Below are positions 47,580 through 56,403 of a stretch of DNA of 64,000 nucleotides, piece after piece. Within the stretch, counting starts at the first letter, position 1; each line of letters opens with the position of its first letter. The stretch comes from UBA10427 sp003500135. GTDB lineage: Bacteria > Bacteroidota > Bacteroidia > Cytophagales > Cyclobacteriaceae. The notes below the pieces were generated by a model that had not been told where the DNA came from, searched no databases, and worked only from the letters and a program-made list of their open reading frames with translations. The position numbers were made by a program, and so were the translations under genes. The stretch spans positions 1-64,000 of the forward strand of contig CAWZYQ010000002.1 of assembly GCA_963966275.1 (NCBI GenBank), read 5' to 3'.

Positions 47580-48659
47580 TTATTCTTTTAATTCCTCAAT
47601 TCGGGATGCAAAGTAAGTCTTTTTTTGAGGAAATTTCCAAATTAATTTCTTGTAAATCTCGATTGCTTTTTCTTTTTTGCCCTGCTTCAGGAATATATTA
47701 GCAAGGTTTTCAGAAACAATATCATCATTTATAGTTGTACTCGGAATTGAAAGGTCTTGCTGTGAAGGATTTTCTTCTTCTGTTGATCTGCCCTTACGAG
47801 AGATATTGGGCTCTTTCTCAATGAATTGATCAATCAGATCAGAGAGTGAGTGGCGTTGGGATTTTGTTTTCCTCACTTCGGGCTCCATATCTTCTGAATG
47901 GTGGCCTGACACTTCATCCTCTTCTTCGGAATAGCCCTTTTGCTGCATATTTGGGCCAGAAGTATCCATCAACTGGGGAGAATCTGTTTCTTTATCATCC
48001 TGCCGGCTTTCTTCTTCAACATCTTTTATAGATTCTGTTGTGTATTCCGTTTCTTCCTCGGTTTCCATTTCTCCTTCCTGAATTTCAGGCTTTTCTGTTG
48101 ATCTTTCCTCAGCTTCATCTATACCTTCAGGCCCGGGAAAATGCTTTTTCTCCCATTCTTTGTTGCTGTCCTCTAGGAAATCGTATTTTTTGCGTAAACC
48201 CTTGAGTTGATCCAGGTTTTTCATCACTTCGGTGAAAAGATGACTACTTTCACTTCCTTCTTCGGAAATGGGCTCCTGGGGTGTTGAGGTCTCTTCTGTA
48301 TCCGTGGTGATTTCGGAATAGTCTTCAGAAGACGGCGCTTCCTGTTCTTTAGTTCCTTTGGTTAAATCCTGCTCTTCCTTGTTTTCTTCTCTTAGCTTGT
48401 CAGTTTTTATGAATCCTTTCAGAATGTCAGGGTTTTCAAGATAATTTTTCAGTATTCCGCGGTCAGTAATGGTTACCGCCGATCGATGTAATGTTTTATC
48501 ATATCGCCCGGGCTCAAATTTTTTGGTCAGATAGACAAGTAGTGTTTGTAGTGCACCGGAAAAGGTATGGTCCTCTGCCAGTTCACGCACTTTGTAGTAA
48601 TCATCTAAAGTAGCCCGATCAGGTTCAAGAAGGATTTGTATAAGATTGTTACGATTCAC
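47580..48659 (-). CDS. Acidic low-complexity protein with a C-terminal TPR-like repeat
   Basis: A 359-residue protein with a GTG start. The N-terminal helical part (about 1-85, NRNNLIQILLEPDRATLDDYYKVRELAEDH) is followed by about 200 residues very rich in Glu, Ser and Thr and likely disordered. Only the end looks folded: ENLANIFLKQGKKEKAIEIYKKLIWKFPQKKTYFASRIEELK, a single TPR-like motif. A TPR protein at this place, between lptE and secG, is conserved in Bacteroidota. Function unknown; a link to export is suggested only by context. Confidence 0.75.
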   Translation of the reverse strand: MNRNNLIQILLEPDRATLDDYYKVRELAEDHTFSGALQTLLVYLTKKFEPGRYDKTLHRSAVTITDRGILKNYLENPDILKGFIKTDKLREENKEEQDLTKGTKEQEAPSSEDYSEITTDTEETSTPQEPISEEGSESSHLFTEVMKNLDQLKGLRKKYDFLEDSNKEWEKKHFPGPEGIDEAEERSTEKPEIQEGEMETEEETEYTTESIKDVEEESRQDDKETDSPQLMDTSGPNMQQKGYSEEEDEVSGHHSEDMEPEVRKTKSQRHSLSDLIDQFIEKEPNISRKGRSTEEENPSQQDLSIPSTTINDDIVSENLANIFLKQGKKEKAIEIYKKLIWKFPQKKTYFASRIEELKE

Positions 48660-48678
48660 AAGTTAAGGTTTTTAGTCA

Positions 48679-49215
48679 TTACCAGTTCGCTACCGAAGAG
48701 TTAAAGATGTCCAGAATGATTTGTTCGAAAATTTCATCAATAAAATCCTGTTCATTACTTCTTAGTGGTTCACGCTCAGGGTCGTAGTCCCTGTAAAATG
48801 AGAAAGTTTTGTCAAAATCAAAAGAATCATCCTTAGTATTTATATATGATGCCCTTACGGTAATCGTCAATCTTTGCAACCCGGCAACATCTGCATTGTT
48901 AAAATTCTGATTTCCGGATGCTGTAGGCGCCAGTGGAGCTACCCTGTATCCTGTAATACTTCCTTCAATCTGGAGGTCGCCGTTATCGTCGACAAGGGTC
49001 AGGTTTGTGTTTTGCTGGTAGTAGTCCCTGATGGCCTCAGTAAAGATCTGGCTCATGGTAGGGGGGCCGGCCCCCACTTCATCAATGAAGCGCTGGATTG
49101 AAATAGTTTGTATATCAGGAGCAATTGAGGCTCCTGTGAATGAGTACACGCCACATGATGACAGCGGTCCTAAAATTAACAGGATCAGCCAGGTAAATTT
49201 ATTCTGTAATGTCAT
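48679..49215 (-). CDS. lptE: LPS-assembly lipoprotein LptE
   Basis: A 178-residue lipoprotein: the signal peptide ends at the lipobox LSSC, with Cys21 followed by GVYSFTGASIAPDIQTISIQRF, the standard opening of Bacteroidota LptE. IFTEAIRDYYQQNTNLTLVDDNGDLQIEGSITGY follows. LptE forms the outer-membrane LPS translocon with LptD. The gene overlaps the end of the sigma-54 activator gene by 17 bases, so they are coupled. Confidence 0.9.
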   Translation of the reverse strand: MTLQNKFTWLILLILGPLSSCGVYSFTGASIAPDIQTISIQRFIDEVGAGPPTMSQIFTEAIRDYYQQNTNLTLVDDNGDLQIEGSITGYRVAPLAPTASGNQNFNNADVAGLQRLTITVRASYINTKDDSFDFDKTFSFYRDYDPEREPLRSNEQDFIDEIFEQIILDIFNSSVANW

Positions 49216-50476
49216 ATTGTTTTATTTTTCGATAGAGCGTTCGCTCTGATATACCCAGGTCATGTGCAGCCTGCTTTCTCTTATTGTTATTTTTCCTAAG
49301 CGCTTTGATGATCAACTCTTTTTCCTTCTTTTCTAAAGATAAGGAATCGTCCTGTTCCGTTTCGTGAACAATATCTTCTATTTTTTCTTCCTCGTAGTCA
49401 TCGTAAATATTATTGCCAGAATCAAGCGGGTAGGGTGATTTTTTTTGGTCCTTATCACTTTCGCTTGCGTCTTCCTGCATGGTCCCGAAAAGGTCCTGAT
49501 TTCCTTTAATGATACCAGGGTCCAATTGGCCATTTTTAGCTGAATCGTAAACCACCTTTTTAAGGTCGTTCAAATCTTTCTTCATGTCAAAAAGTAATTT
49601 GTAAAGAATTTCCCTTTCTGACATTTCATGTGCACTTCTGTCGTCCCTTTCGGAGGGCTGGTACAAGGCCGGAAGATAATTGCTTTCCTGAGGCAGGTAT
49701 TTAAGCAATGTTTCCGCCATAATGTTGCGATCCATTTCCAGAACAGAAATTTGCTCCACAAGATTTTTTAACTGCCTGATATTGCCCGGAAACCTGTACT
49801 TTTGAATGGTCACCGCTGCATCGTCCATTAGCTTTACAGGCTTCACCTTATATTTTTCTGCAAAATCGGAAGCGAATTTCCTGAATAGCAACAACACATC
49901 GGAACCTCGTTCGCGAAGTGCAGGCACGTAAATGGGTACTGTATTGAGACGATAATAGAGGTCTTGACGAAAACGGTTTTTTTCAACCGATTCGAGGAGG
50001 TTTACGTTGGTGGCAGCCACCACGCGTACATTGGTTTTTTGTACTTTTGATGACCCCACTTTGATGAACTCTCCATTCTCCAATACGCGAAGTAAGCGGG
50101 CCTGTGTGCCCAGGGGCATTTCTCCAATTTCATCCAGGAAAATTGTACCGCCGTCTGTTACTTCAAAATATCCCTTCCGGGCTTCATGGGCGCCGGTGAA
50201 GGATCCCTTTTCGTGTCCGAATAGTTCGGAGTCGATGGTGCCTTCCGGAATAGCCCCGCAGTTAATAGCAATGAATTTCCCATGCTTTCTGGCGCTAAGT
50301 TGATGAATGATCTTTGAGAAGGACTCTTTGCCACTACCACTTTCACCGGTAATGAGGACGGTCATATCGGTAGGGGCCACCTGAACCGCTACCTGTATGG
50401 CATGGTTTAAAGCCGCTGAGTTACCGATTATGCCAAAACGTTGTTTGATCGATTGTATTTCTGATTCCTGTAGCAC
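49199..50476 (-). CDS. Sigma-54-interacting transcriptional activator
   Basis: A 425-residue AAA+ activator without a receiver or GAF domain. Walker A is GESGSGKE (44-51), the sigma-54 contact loop reads GSFTGA (GAFTGA-type), Walker B is GGTIFLDEIGEMPL, and the R finger region is FRQDLYYRLN. An acidic linker (about 310-385) precedes a Fis-type helix-turn-helix, IIKALRKNNNKRKQAAHDLGISERTLYRKIKQY. It starts with GTG, 15 bases after miaB. The absence of a sensor domain means activity is set by level or by partners. Its place between miaB and lptE is conserved in the phylum. Confidence 0.92.
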   Translation of the reverse strand: MLQESEIQSIKQRFGIIGNSAALNHAIQVAVQVAPTDMTVLITGESGSGKESFSKIIHQLSARKHGKFIAINCGAIPEGTIDSELFGHEKGSFTGAHEARKGYFEVTDGGTIFLDEIGEMPLGTQARLLRVLENGEFIKVGSSKVQKTNVRVVAATNVNLLESVEKNRFRQDLYYRLNTVPIYVPALRERGSDVLLLFRKFASDFAEKYKVKPVKLMDDAAVTIQKYRFPGNIRQLKNLVEQISVLEMDRNIMAETLLKYLPQESNYLPALYQPSERDDRSAHEMSEREILYKLLFDMKKDLNDLKKVVYDSAKNGQLDPGIIKGNQDLFGTMQEDASESDKDQKKSPYPLDSGNNIYDDYEEEKIEDIVHETEQDDSLSLEKKEKELIIKALRKNNNKRKQAAHDLGISERTLYRKIKQYDITE

Positions 50477-50491
50477 TAATAGTTGTTTTGT

Positions 50492-51958
50492 TTAGTCAAT
50501 GGCTTCGCCAAAAAGTGTGGCAGCTGTGCAATCTTTAACATGCACCTTTACGTAGTCGCCTTTTTTGTAATGTTTTTTGGGAAAGATCACCACTTTATTC
50601 GCCGTATTGCGCCCCATCAGGTGGTCTTTCGATCTTTTTGAAAAACCTTCTACCAACACTTCATGTGTTTTATTCAGGTCGAGCTTGTTACGCTCAAGCG
50701 ACAACTCCGTCTGTTTTGCAATGATCTCACTTAATCTTCTTTTCTTTACCTCAAGTGGAATGTCATCTTCATACTTCTTAGCTGCCAGGGTACCCGGACG
50801 TTCAGAATAAAAGAACATATAGGAAAAGTCGTATTTCACGTAATCCATCAGGGTCAGGGTGTCATTATGTTCTTCTTCCGTTTCGGTGCAAAAGCCGGCG
50901 ATCATATCGGAAGATATGCCACATTCCTCACCCAAAATATGTCTGATGGCGTCCACTCGGTTGATGTACCAATCCCGTGTATAGGTTCGGTTCATAAGTT
51001 CAAGCACCCTTGAATTTCCGCTTTGTGCAGGAAGGTGAATGTATTTGCAGATATTATCATACTTTTTCATCGTGTGCAATACCTCGTCGGTTATGTCTTT
51101 GGGGTGTGAGGTAGAAAAGCGAATGCGGAGTTGCGGATCCACCTTTGCGACCATCTCGAGTAATTGCGCGAAATCAATGGTCGGCACATCGCCCGCTTTT
51201 TCAATTTCTTTTTTGCTTGAAAGGTCATCAAGTGGTGTCCACTTGTATGAATCAACATTTTGACCCAGCAGGGTAACTTCGCGGTAGCCCTGGTTAAATA
51301 AGTCCTGTGCTTCTTTGGTGATAGAGTGTGGATCGCGACTTCTTTCTCGTCCTCTTGTGAAGGGCACTACACAAAATGAGCACATATTATCGCAACCACG
51401 CATGATTGATATGAAGGCAGAAACACCATTGGAATTGAGTCGTACCGGACTGATGTCGGCATAGGTCTCTTCTTTCGAAAGGAATGTGTTCACAGCCTTA
51501 TCGCCATATTCAACTTGTTTTACAAGGTTTGGTAGATCACGGTAGGCATCAGGTCCCACTACCATATCAACGATTTTTTCTTCCTCCAGCAGTTTGCTTT
51601 TCAGGCGTTCTGCCATACAACCCAAAACCCCTACCATTACTTCCGGACGTTTCTTTTTAACACCATTAAAATGGTTGAGCCTGTTGCGCACGGTTTGTTC
51701 AGCTTTTTCCCGAATCGAACAGGTGTTGAGTAAGATCAAATCGGCATTTTCAAATTTTGAAGTGGTATCATAACCGTTTTCTTTTAGAATAGCGGTTACA
51801 ATTTCACTATCCGAAAAGTTCATCTGACAGCCGTAGCTTTCGATATATAATCTTTTGCCTTTTCCGGTATTTTCCTCTTTTGAAACCTTTACCGTTTCGC
51901 AGGCTTCTTCCGGTTTATTGCGATCAATTATGTCGATGTCTTCAATCAATTGCTCCAT
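50492..51958 (-). CDS. miaB: tRNA-2-methylthio-N6-dimethylallyladenosine synthase MiaB
   Basis: A 488-residue radical-SAM methylthiotransferase acting on i6A37 in tRNA. The N-terminal UPF0004 domain has three Cys for one cluster ([29 protein letters not shown]). The radical SAM motif is [25 protein letters not shown] domain ends the chain (about 420-488, [18 protein letters not shown]). It needs two Fe-S clusters, provided here presumably by the SUF system. The ATG at 51958 is preferred to the GTG two codons upstream. First gene of the cluster. Confidence 0.96.
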   Translation of the reverse strand: MEQLIEDIDIIDRNKPEEACETVKVSKEENTGKGKRLYIESYGCQMNFSDSEIVTAILKENGYDTTSKFENADLILLNTCSIREKAEQTVRNRLNHFNGVKKKRPEVMVGVLGCMAERLKSKLLEEEKIVDMVVGPDAYRDLPNLVKQVEYGDKAVNTFLSKEETYADISPVRLNSNGVSAFISIMRGCDNMCSFCVVPFTRGRERSRDPHSITKEAQDLFNQGYREVTLLGQNVDSYKWTPLDDLSSKKEIEKAGDVPTIDFAQLLEMVAKVDPQLRIRFSTSHPKDITDEVLHTMKKYDNICKYIHLPAQSGNSRVLELMNRTYTRDWYINRVDAIRHILGEECGISSDMIAGFCTETEEEHNDTLTLMDYVKYDFSYMFFYSERPGTLAAKKYEDDIPLEVKKRRLSEIIAKQTELSLERNKLDLNKTHEVLVEGFSKRSKDHLMGRNTANKVVIFPKKHYKKGDYVKVHVKDCTAATLFGEAID

Positions 51959-52057
51959 CTTCACTTATCTTTCTCTGTTTTTTGTTTGGAGGATATTTTT
52001 TCAGGATGCAAATATAGTAAAAGCCTATTACAATATGACATTATGTCAGTGCATTAT

Positions 52058-53344
52058 TCAAAAACGTCCTGAATGACCGATTGTTTCAAATAATGGCCTG
52101 GCTTTAAGTAGGCATTCATCATATTCGTATTCTGCATGAGCATCATAAGTGATAGCGCTACCTGCCTGTATACCAATGTCTTTGGTAGTGTCATCAAAAA
52201 ATATACTTCTAATTACCACATTGAAGTCAAAATCGCCATTGTTATGGATATAACCGATGCTACCGGAAAAAAGGCCTCTTTGCTGGTTTTCCAAGGCGTC
52301 AATTTCCTGCATTACACGCAATTTAGGGGCTCCGGTCATGCTGCCCATGGGAAAGGTATTTTCTATGATGGCCGAGAAGGTAAGCCCTTCTTTTATCTGA
52401 GCTGATACGGTTGAGATCATCTGGTGCACACTTCGGAAGGTGTAAATGCCAAACAGTTCATCTACCTGTACACTACCTTTGCTCGCACATTTGCTCAGGT
52501 CGTTGCGTACCAGGTCGACGATCATCATATTTTCTGCCACCTCTTTTTCGCTTTGGCGCAACCTGTGTTTCAATTCCTTATCCTCTTCAGCATTCTTTCC
52601 TCGTTTTATGGTTCCTTTAATAGGCTGCGATAAAAGCCTCTGTCCTTCTTTTTTAAGAAAACGCTCCGGAGAAGCGCAGAGCAACCACGTTTGTTCATAT
52701 TTCATCAGCACTGAAAAAGGCATTGGCGATCTATCACAGAGGGAAAGGTATCGGTTTACCGGATCAAATGTATGATGCTTTCCTTCAAAGCCTATACAGT
52801 AATTTATTTCATAGTAATCGCCCTCAACGATTCTTTCTTTGATCTGTTGAACATTTTTAATGTAGGTTGATTTATCGGTGTTGGCATTTAACCCAATCGG
52901 TGAGCTTGTTTTTTCAATACGAATCTCCGTTTGAATGATTTGACACCATAAATCTTCAGGATCATCATTGCTGTAAATGGTTATTCCGTCATTTTCAATT
53001 TCAACTACCACTTGTGGAATATAAAAATCGAATTCGGGATAGCTTATTTGCCTTCGGGCCGGGGATTTTAATGGGTAAAACCGGTTTTTTGTTTCATAAG
53101 AAATAAATCCACAAATGCCATTACCACCGGCAGTAATTCGATCTACCTCATTTAGATCAGAGACGTTTATTTTTTTATTTGCCGCGGTCAAGAAATGATG
53201 GAACCCACCATGAGGGTAGTCCACATCATTAGGATTGAAATAATGGAAATATTGAAATTGCCTCCCCCAGTGCAGCAACTTACTTTCAATATTGCACTTT
53301 GATACCTTGAATTGTTTTTTATTCCTTAAGTGGTGAGTTATCAT
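52058..53344 (-). CDS. pabB: Aminodeoxychorismate synthase component I (PabB)
   Basis: A 428-residue chorismate-utilising enzyme of folate synthesis; with a PabA-type amidotransferase it makes aminodeoxychorismate. The C-terminal chorismate-binding domain has SQPIKGTIKRG, where the Lys of PIKGT is the PabB nucleophile (anthranilate synthases have PIAGT). MMIVDLVRNDLSKCA, FPMGSMTGAPKLRVMQEID and IGIQAGSAITYDAHAEYEYDECLLKA are conserved. The N-terminal part is weakly conserved, as is usual. No pabA or pabC is adjacent. Confidence 0.9.
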   Translation of the reverse strand: MITHHLRNKKQFKVSKCNIESKLLHWGRQFQYFHYFNPNDVDYPHGGFHHFLTAANKKINVSDLNEVDRITAGGNGICGFISYETKNRFYPLKSPARRQISYPEFDFYIPQVVVEIENDGITIYSNDDPEDLWCQIIQTEIRIEKTSSPIGLNANTDKSTYIKNVQQIKERIVEGDYYEINYCIGFEGKHHTFDPVNRYLSLCDRSPMPFSVLMKYEQTWLLCASPERFLKKEGQRLLSQPIKGTIKRGKNAEEDKELKHRLRQSEKEVAENMMIVDLVRNDLSKCASKGSVQVDELFGIYTFRSVHQMISTVSAQIKEGLTFSAIIENTFPMGSMTGAPKLRVMQEIDALENQQRGLFSGSIGYIHNNGDFDFNVVIRSIFFDDTTKDIGIQAGSAITYDAHAEYEYDECLLKARPLFETIGHSGRF

Positions 53345-53401
53345 AGCTTCAAAATTATTAGTTTCGCATGAAATATGTCTTTAATCAACAAAAAATTAAC
53401 T

Positions 53402-53923
53402 ATGGCACTTATTCTTCCCGTAAGAGGCATTGAGCCCAAATTTGGTAAAAACTGTTTTTTAGCAGATAATGCAACTGTAGTAGGAGAGGTGACTATGGGC
53501 GATGACTGTAGTGTATGGTTCAACGCAGTCGTTCGCGGTGACGTGCACAGTATAACTATTGGAAATAAAACCAATATACAGGATGGAGCTGTGATCCATT
53601 GCACCTATCAGAAAGCCAAAACCGTTATTGGTAATAATGTTTCGATCGCGCACAATGCCATTGTACACGGATGTACGGTCCAAGACGATGTGCTTATAGG
53701 TATGGGTGCAATTGTAATGGACCATGCTGTGGTTGAAAGTAGGGCCATTGTGGCAGCAGGTGCGGTTGTTTTACAAAATACTGTGGTAGAGGGTGGATAC
53801 ATTTACGCGGGTGCCCCGGCTAAAAAAATTAAGAAGGTAGAAGGTGACTGGCTCAATGTGTTTGACAGAACAGCCAATAACTATGTAAAATACGCTACCT
53901 GGTATGATATCGGGGAAAATTAA
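53402..53923 (+). CDS. Gamma-class carbonic anhydrase family protein
   Basis: A 173-residue left-handed beta-helix protein of hexapeptide repeats, for example CSVWFNAVVRGDVHSITIGNKTNIQDGAVIHC, IGNNVSIAHNAIVHGCTV and VLIGMGAIVMDHAVV. The zinc histidines are present: His in DGAVIH, His in IAHNAIVH (two). The family hydrates CO2 in some members, while many are of unproven activity. I start at the ATG at 53402, where homologues begin (MALILPV); an ATG at 53375 would add nine residues. It is divergent from pabB with about 57 bases between. Confidence 0.9.
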   Translation: MALILPVRGIEPKFGKNCFLADNATVVGEVTMGDDCSVWFNAVVRGDVHSITIGNKTNIQDGAVIHCTYQKAKTVIGNNVSIAHNAIVHGCTVQDDVLIGMGAIVMDHAVVESRAIVAAGAVVLQNTVVEGGYIYAGAPAKKIKKVEGDWLNVFDRTANNYVKYATWYDIGEN

Positions 53924-54118
53924 ACTGTTCAATTATTCTTTTTCAACAAAATGTGGCGATGAGTTGAAATGTGATAAAAAAAACAGTTTTCAATAGTATT
54001 AATAATTTTTTCTTCGTTCTTTTGAACCATTAAGATTCTAGTACTGCCAGTTTTCTATTTGTTGCTGCTTTGCTACTTCTTATTTGAAATGACTTTATTT
54101 TAATTATTTATTACGTAT

Positions 54119-54418
54119 ATGAACATTTTCGTAGCAAAGTTAAGTTCGGCCACAACTGGCGAAGACTTACAAGACTTATTCAGTGATTTTGGCGAGGTAA
54201 CATCTGCCAAGGTTATTTATGACAAAGAAACCGGTAACTCAAAGGGTTTTGGGTTTGTTGAGATGTCTAACGACGAGGAAGCATACGATGCTATCAACGA
54301 ATTAAACGACAGCGAACTGGACAGCCGTCAGATTGTTGTAAAAAAGGCAAGGCCCAGGGAAAACAACGACCGTGGAGGTTTTAACAGGGAAAGAAGTTTT
54401 AGACCAAGAAGATATTAA
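54119..54418 (+). CDS. RNA-recognition-motif (RRM) protein
   Basis: A 99-residue single-RRM protein. RNP2 is IFVAKL near the N-terminus and RNP1 is SKGFGFVEM (about 41-49), with LQDLFSDFGEVTSAKVIYDKETG between. The tail (about 80-99) is rich in Arg and Gly (NNDRGGFNRERSFRPRRY). Such proteins in Bacteroidota bind RNA globally, some acting as regulators in the manner of Hfq or cold-shock proteins. The 195-base leader upstream is AT-rich and may carry control elements. Monocistronic, with a strong terminator. Confidence 0.92.
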   Translation: MNIFVAKLSSATTGEDLQDLFSDFGEVTSAKVIYDKETGNSKGFGFVEMSNDEEAYDAINELNDSELDSRQIVVKKARPRENNDRGGFNRERSFRPRRY

Positions 54419-54438
54419 ACTTTGTTAAGCTATTTAAG

Positions 54439-54466
54439 AAAAGCCTTCGATTGAAGGCTTTTTTAT
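54439..54466. terminator. Terminator of the RRM gene (overlaps the next gene end)
   Basis: AAAAGCCTTC and GAAGGCTTTT form a 10-bp stem with loop GATT, followed by TT. It overlaps the last codon of the convergent reductase gene. Confidence 0.85.
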
Positions 54467-55431
54467 GCCAATTTTTTTATGATATCACCAATCACGGGCG
54501 TAGCGTGGTACTTGCCGTTTTCGATAAATATCTTTGCCGTTTCTTCACCGCCTACTATTGAACCTGCCAGATATATTCCTGGTACACTCGATTCATAGGT
54601 GCCTTCTGCCAGTTCGGGGATGAGATTTTCACCATTTAACTGAATGCCCGTTTTTGACAGGAAGCCAGCGTCCGGTCGATATCCCGTCATCAGGAATACA
54701 AAGTCAGCATCTAGCGCTTCTGTTTTTCCTGAATCCAGGTTTTTGATATGTACCTTTTCCGATTCAATTTGGGTAATTGCCGTATTAAAGTAGGCTTTTA
54801 CTTCTCCTTTTTTTATTCTGTTCTGTAAATCGGGAACGATCCAGTACTTTGCTCTTTTGTCCAGATCGTCAAACATATGGACTATAGTTACATCTGCGCC
54901 ATTGCGGTAAAGATCGAGAGATGTTTCAATCGCCGAATTGGCGCCTCCCACTACAATCACCCTTGTTTTTGTATATTTATAAGCTTCATCATAGTAGTGG
55001 CTCACATGAGGAAGGTCTTCTCCGGGAATATTGAGGTATCTTGGAACATCATAGTAGCCTGTGGCCAGAATGATCTTTTTAGTATCGAATATGCCTTTTG
55101 AAGTTTCTATTTTAAAATGTCCATCATCACCTTTGACCTGTTCCACTTTTGTGAACAACTGAAGCTGCAGATCAAAATGATCGGCCACTTTTCTGTAATA
55201 CTTCAGCGCTTCGGTTCTGTTGGGTCGCATGCCCATCGATACGAAAGGCACATTGCCAATTTCCAGGTTCTCCGAAGTTGAAAAGAAGATCATATTTACC
55301 GGGTACCTGCGAATGGACTCGGTAATATTGCCTTTATCGAGGATCAGGTATTTGAGTCCTTTTGCTTTTGCCTCTATGCCGCAAGCCAATCCGCAAGGAC
55401 CGGCACCAATAATTATTACATCGTATTTCAA
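54463..55431 (-). CDS. ypdA: YpdA-family bacillithiol disulfide reductase-like flavoprotein
   Basis: A 322-residue FAD/NADPH oxidoreductase. FAD binding is at VIIIGAGPCGLACG (5-18) and NADPH binding at VIVVGGANSAIETSLDL (about 158-174). The run RRYPVNMIFFSTSENLEIGNVPF and MGMRPNRTEALKYYRKVADHF are YpdA signatures; unlike thioredoxin reductase it has no CxxC motif. YpdA reduces bacillithiol disulfide in Firmicutes. The start must be TTG at 55431, since a stop lies just upstream and the Rossmann motif begins immediately. It fits with the bacilliredoxin gene at 2179. Confidence 0.88.
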   Translation of the reverse strand: MKYDVIIIGAGPCGLACGIEAKAKGLKYLILDKGNITESIRRYPVNMIFFSTSENLEIGNVPFVSMGMRPNRTEALKYYRKVADHFDLQLQLFTKVEQVKGDDGHFKIETSKGIFDTKKIILATGYYDVPRYLNIPGEDLPHVSHYYDEAYKYTKTRVIVVGGANSAIETSLDLYRNGADVTIVHMFDDLDKRAKYWIVPDLQNRIKKGEVKAYFNTAITQIESEKVHIKNLDSGKTEALDADFVFLMTGYRPDAGFLSKTGIQLNGENLIPELAEGTYESSVPGIYLAGSIVGGEETAKIFIENGKYHATPVIGDIIKKLA

Positions 55432-55497
55432 GGCGCTAAACTAAACAATGTGGTTTGCTGTAAAAAGAAACCCTGGCAATAAGGGATTGTTACATAA

Positions 55498-55530
55498 AAA
55501 AAGAGCATGACGTCGGCCATGCTCTTTTTA
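55498..55530 (-). terminator. Terminator of the 3-keto-glycoside operon
   Basis: AAAAAGAGCATG pairs with CATGCTCTTTTT around an 8-base loop, flanked by T on the minus strand. It lies 24 bases after the DUF1080 gene. Confidence 0.8.
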
Positions 55531-55553
55531 TTTTGATTAATTGGATTTATGCG

Positions 55554-56375
55554 TTAGAGGGTTTTGAGCTTAATGTTTCGGAACCATACATCATCGCCAT
55601 GGTCCTGAAGGCCGATATAACCTTCTGAAGCAACATCTGCCCAGTTCTCGTTCAGTTCCGGGAACTTACTGTCAGCCACCATTTTTTCCCATTCCGGTGT
55701 CCATAAATGATATTCCACAACAGTTTCACCGTTTTGGATATGCCATACAGAACCTTTGTATACTTTCACTTCGGCGCTGTTCCATTCACCGGCAGGTTTA
55801 GCATTCTGAGGTTCTGCTGCTATCAGGTCATACAGAGAACCTGCCTGGCGATTGCCGTCTTTGCCCATGTTGGCATCAGGGTGACGCTCATTGTCCAGTA
55901 CCTGCATTTCAGGGGCGGTTTTCCAAATGTAATCATACTTAGGATCTTCCTGGCCCAGGTAAAAGATACCCGAGTTGCCACCTTCTGAAATCTTCCATTC
56001 CAGTTTCATATGGAAGTTGGAAAATTTCTGGTCGTAAAGTATATCGCCGCCATCTCTTGCGCCAGCTTCTCCACGTCCGGAACCCTGGTTGTGCAATGTG
56101 CCGTCTACTACCAGCCAGTTGTTGGGAAAGGTTTCTTTCTGATATCCTCTCCAGCCATCCGTTGTTTCTCCATCGAAAAGAAGCATCCATCCATCAGCCT
56201 TCTCGGCTTCTGTCAGTTCGTTGGGCGCTGCTTCCTCAGCTTCCATTGATTCAGCTGTTGAGCTTTCTTCTGTTGTTTCAGATCCAGCTTCTTTCTGTTC
56301 TTTTTTTGTTCCGCAAGAAACCATCACCATAGCGGCCAAGGCTAAAATTGCGATATTTAAAAATAGTTTTTTCAT
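55554..56375 (-). CDS. DUF1080 lipoprotein (3-keto-glycoside hydrolase/lyase family)
   Basis: A 273-residue lipoprotein: signal peptide with lipobox MVSC (Cys21), an acidic Ser/Glu linker (about 25-55), then a DUF1080 (PF06439) concanavalin-like domain, with GWMLLFDGETTDGWRGY, GDILYDQKFSNFHMKLEWKISEGGNSGIFYLG and the end GYIGLQDHGDDVWFRNIKLKTL. Family members cleave 3-keto-glycosides. It is the last gene in an operon with two Gfo/Idh/MocA oxidoreductases that could make such substrates. Likely periplasmic or on the outer membrane. Confidence 0.88.
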   Translation of the reverse strand: MKKLFLNIAILALAAMVMVSCGTKKEQKEAGSETTEESSTAESMEAEEAAPNELTEAEKADGWMLLFDGETTDGWRGYQKETFPNNWLVVDGTLHNQGSGRGEAGARDGGDILYDQKFSNFHMKLEWKISEGGNSGIFYLGQEDPKYDYIWKTAPEMQVLDNERHPDANMGKDGNRQAGSLYDLIAAEPQNAKPAGEWNSAEVKVYKGSVWHIQNGETVVEYHLWTPEWEKMVADSKFPELNENWADVASEGYIGLQDHGDDVWFRNIKLKTL

Positions 56376-56403
56376 ATGTGTAGAATTTTATTGGTTTTAC
56401 AAA

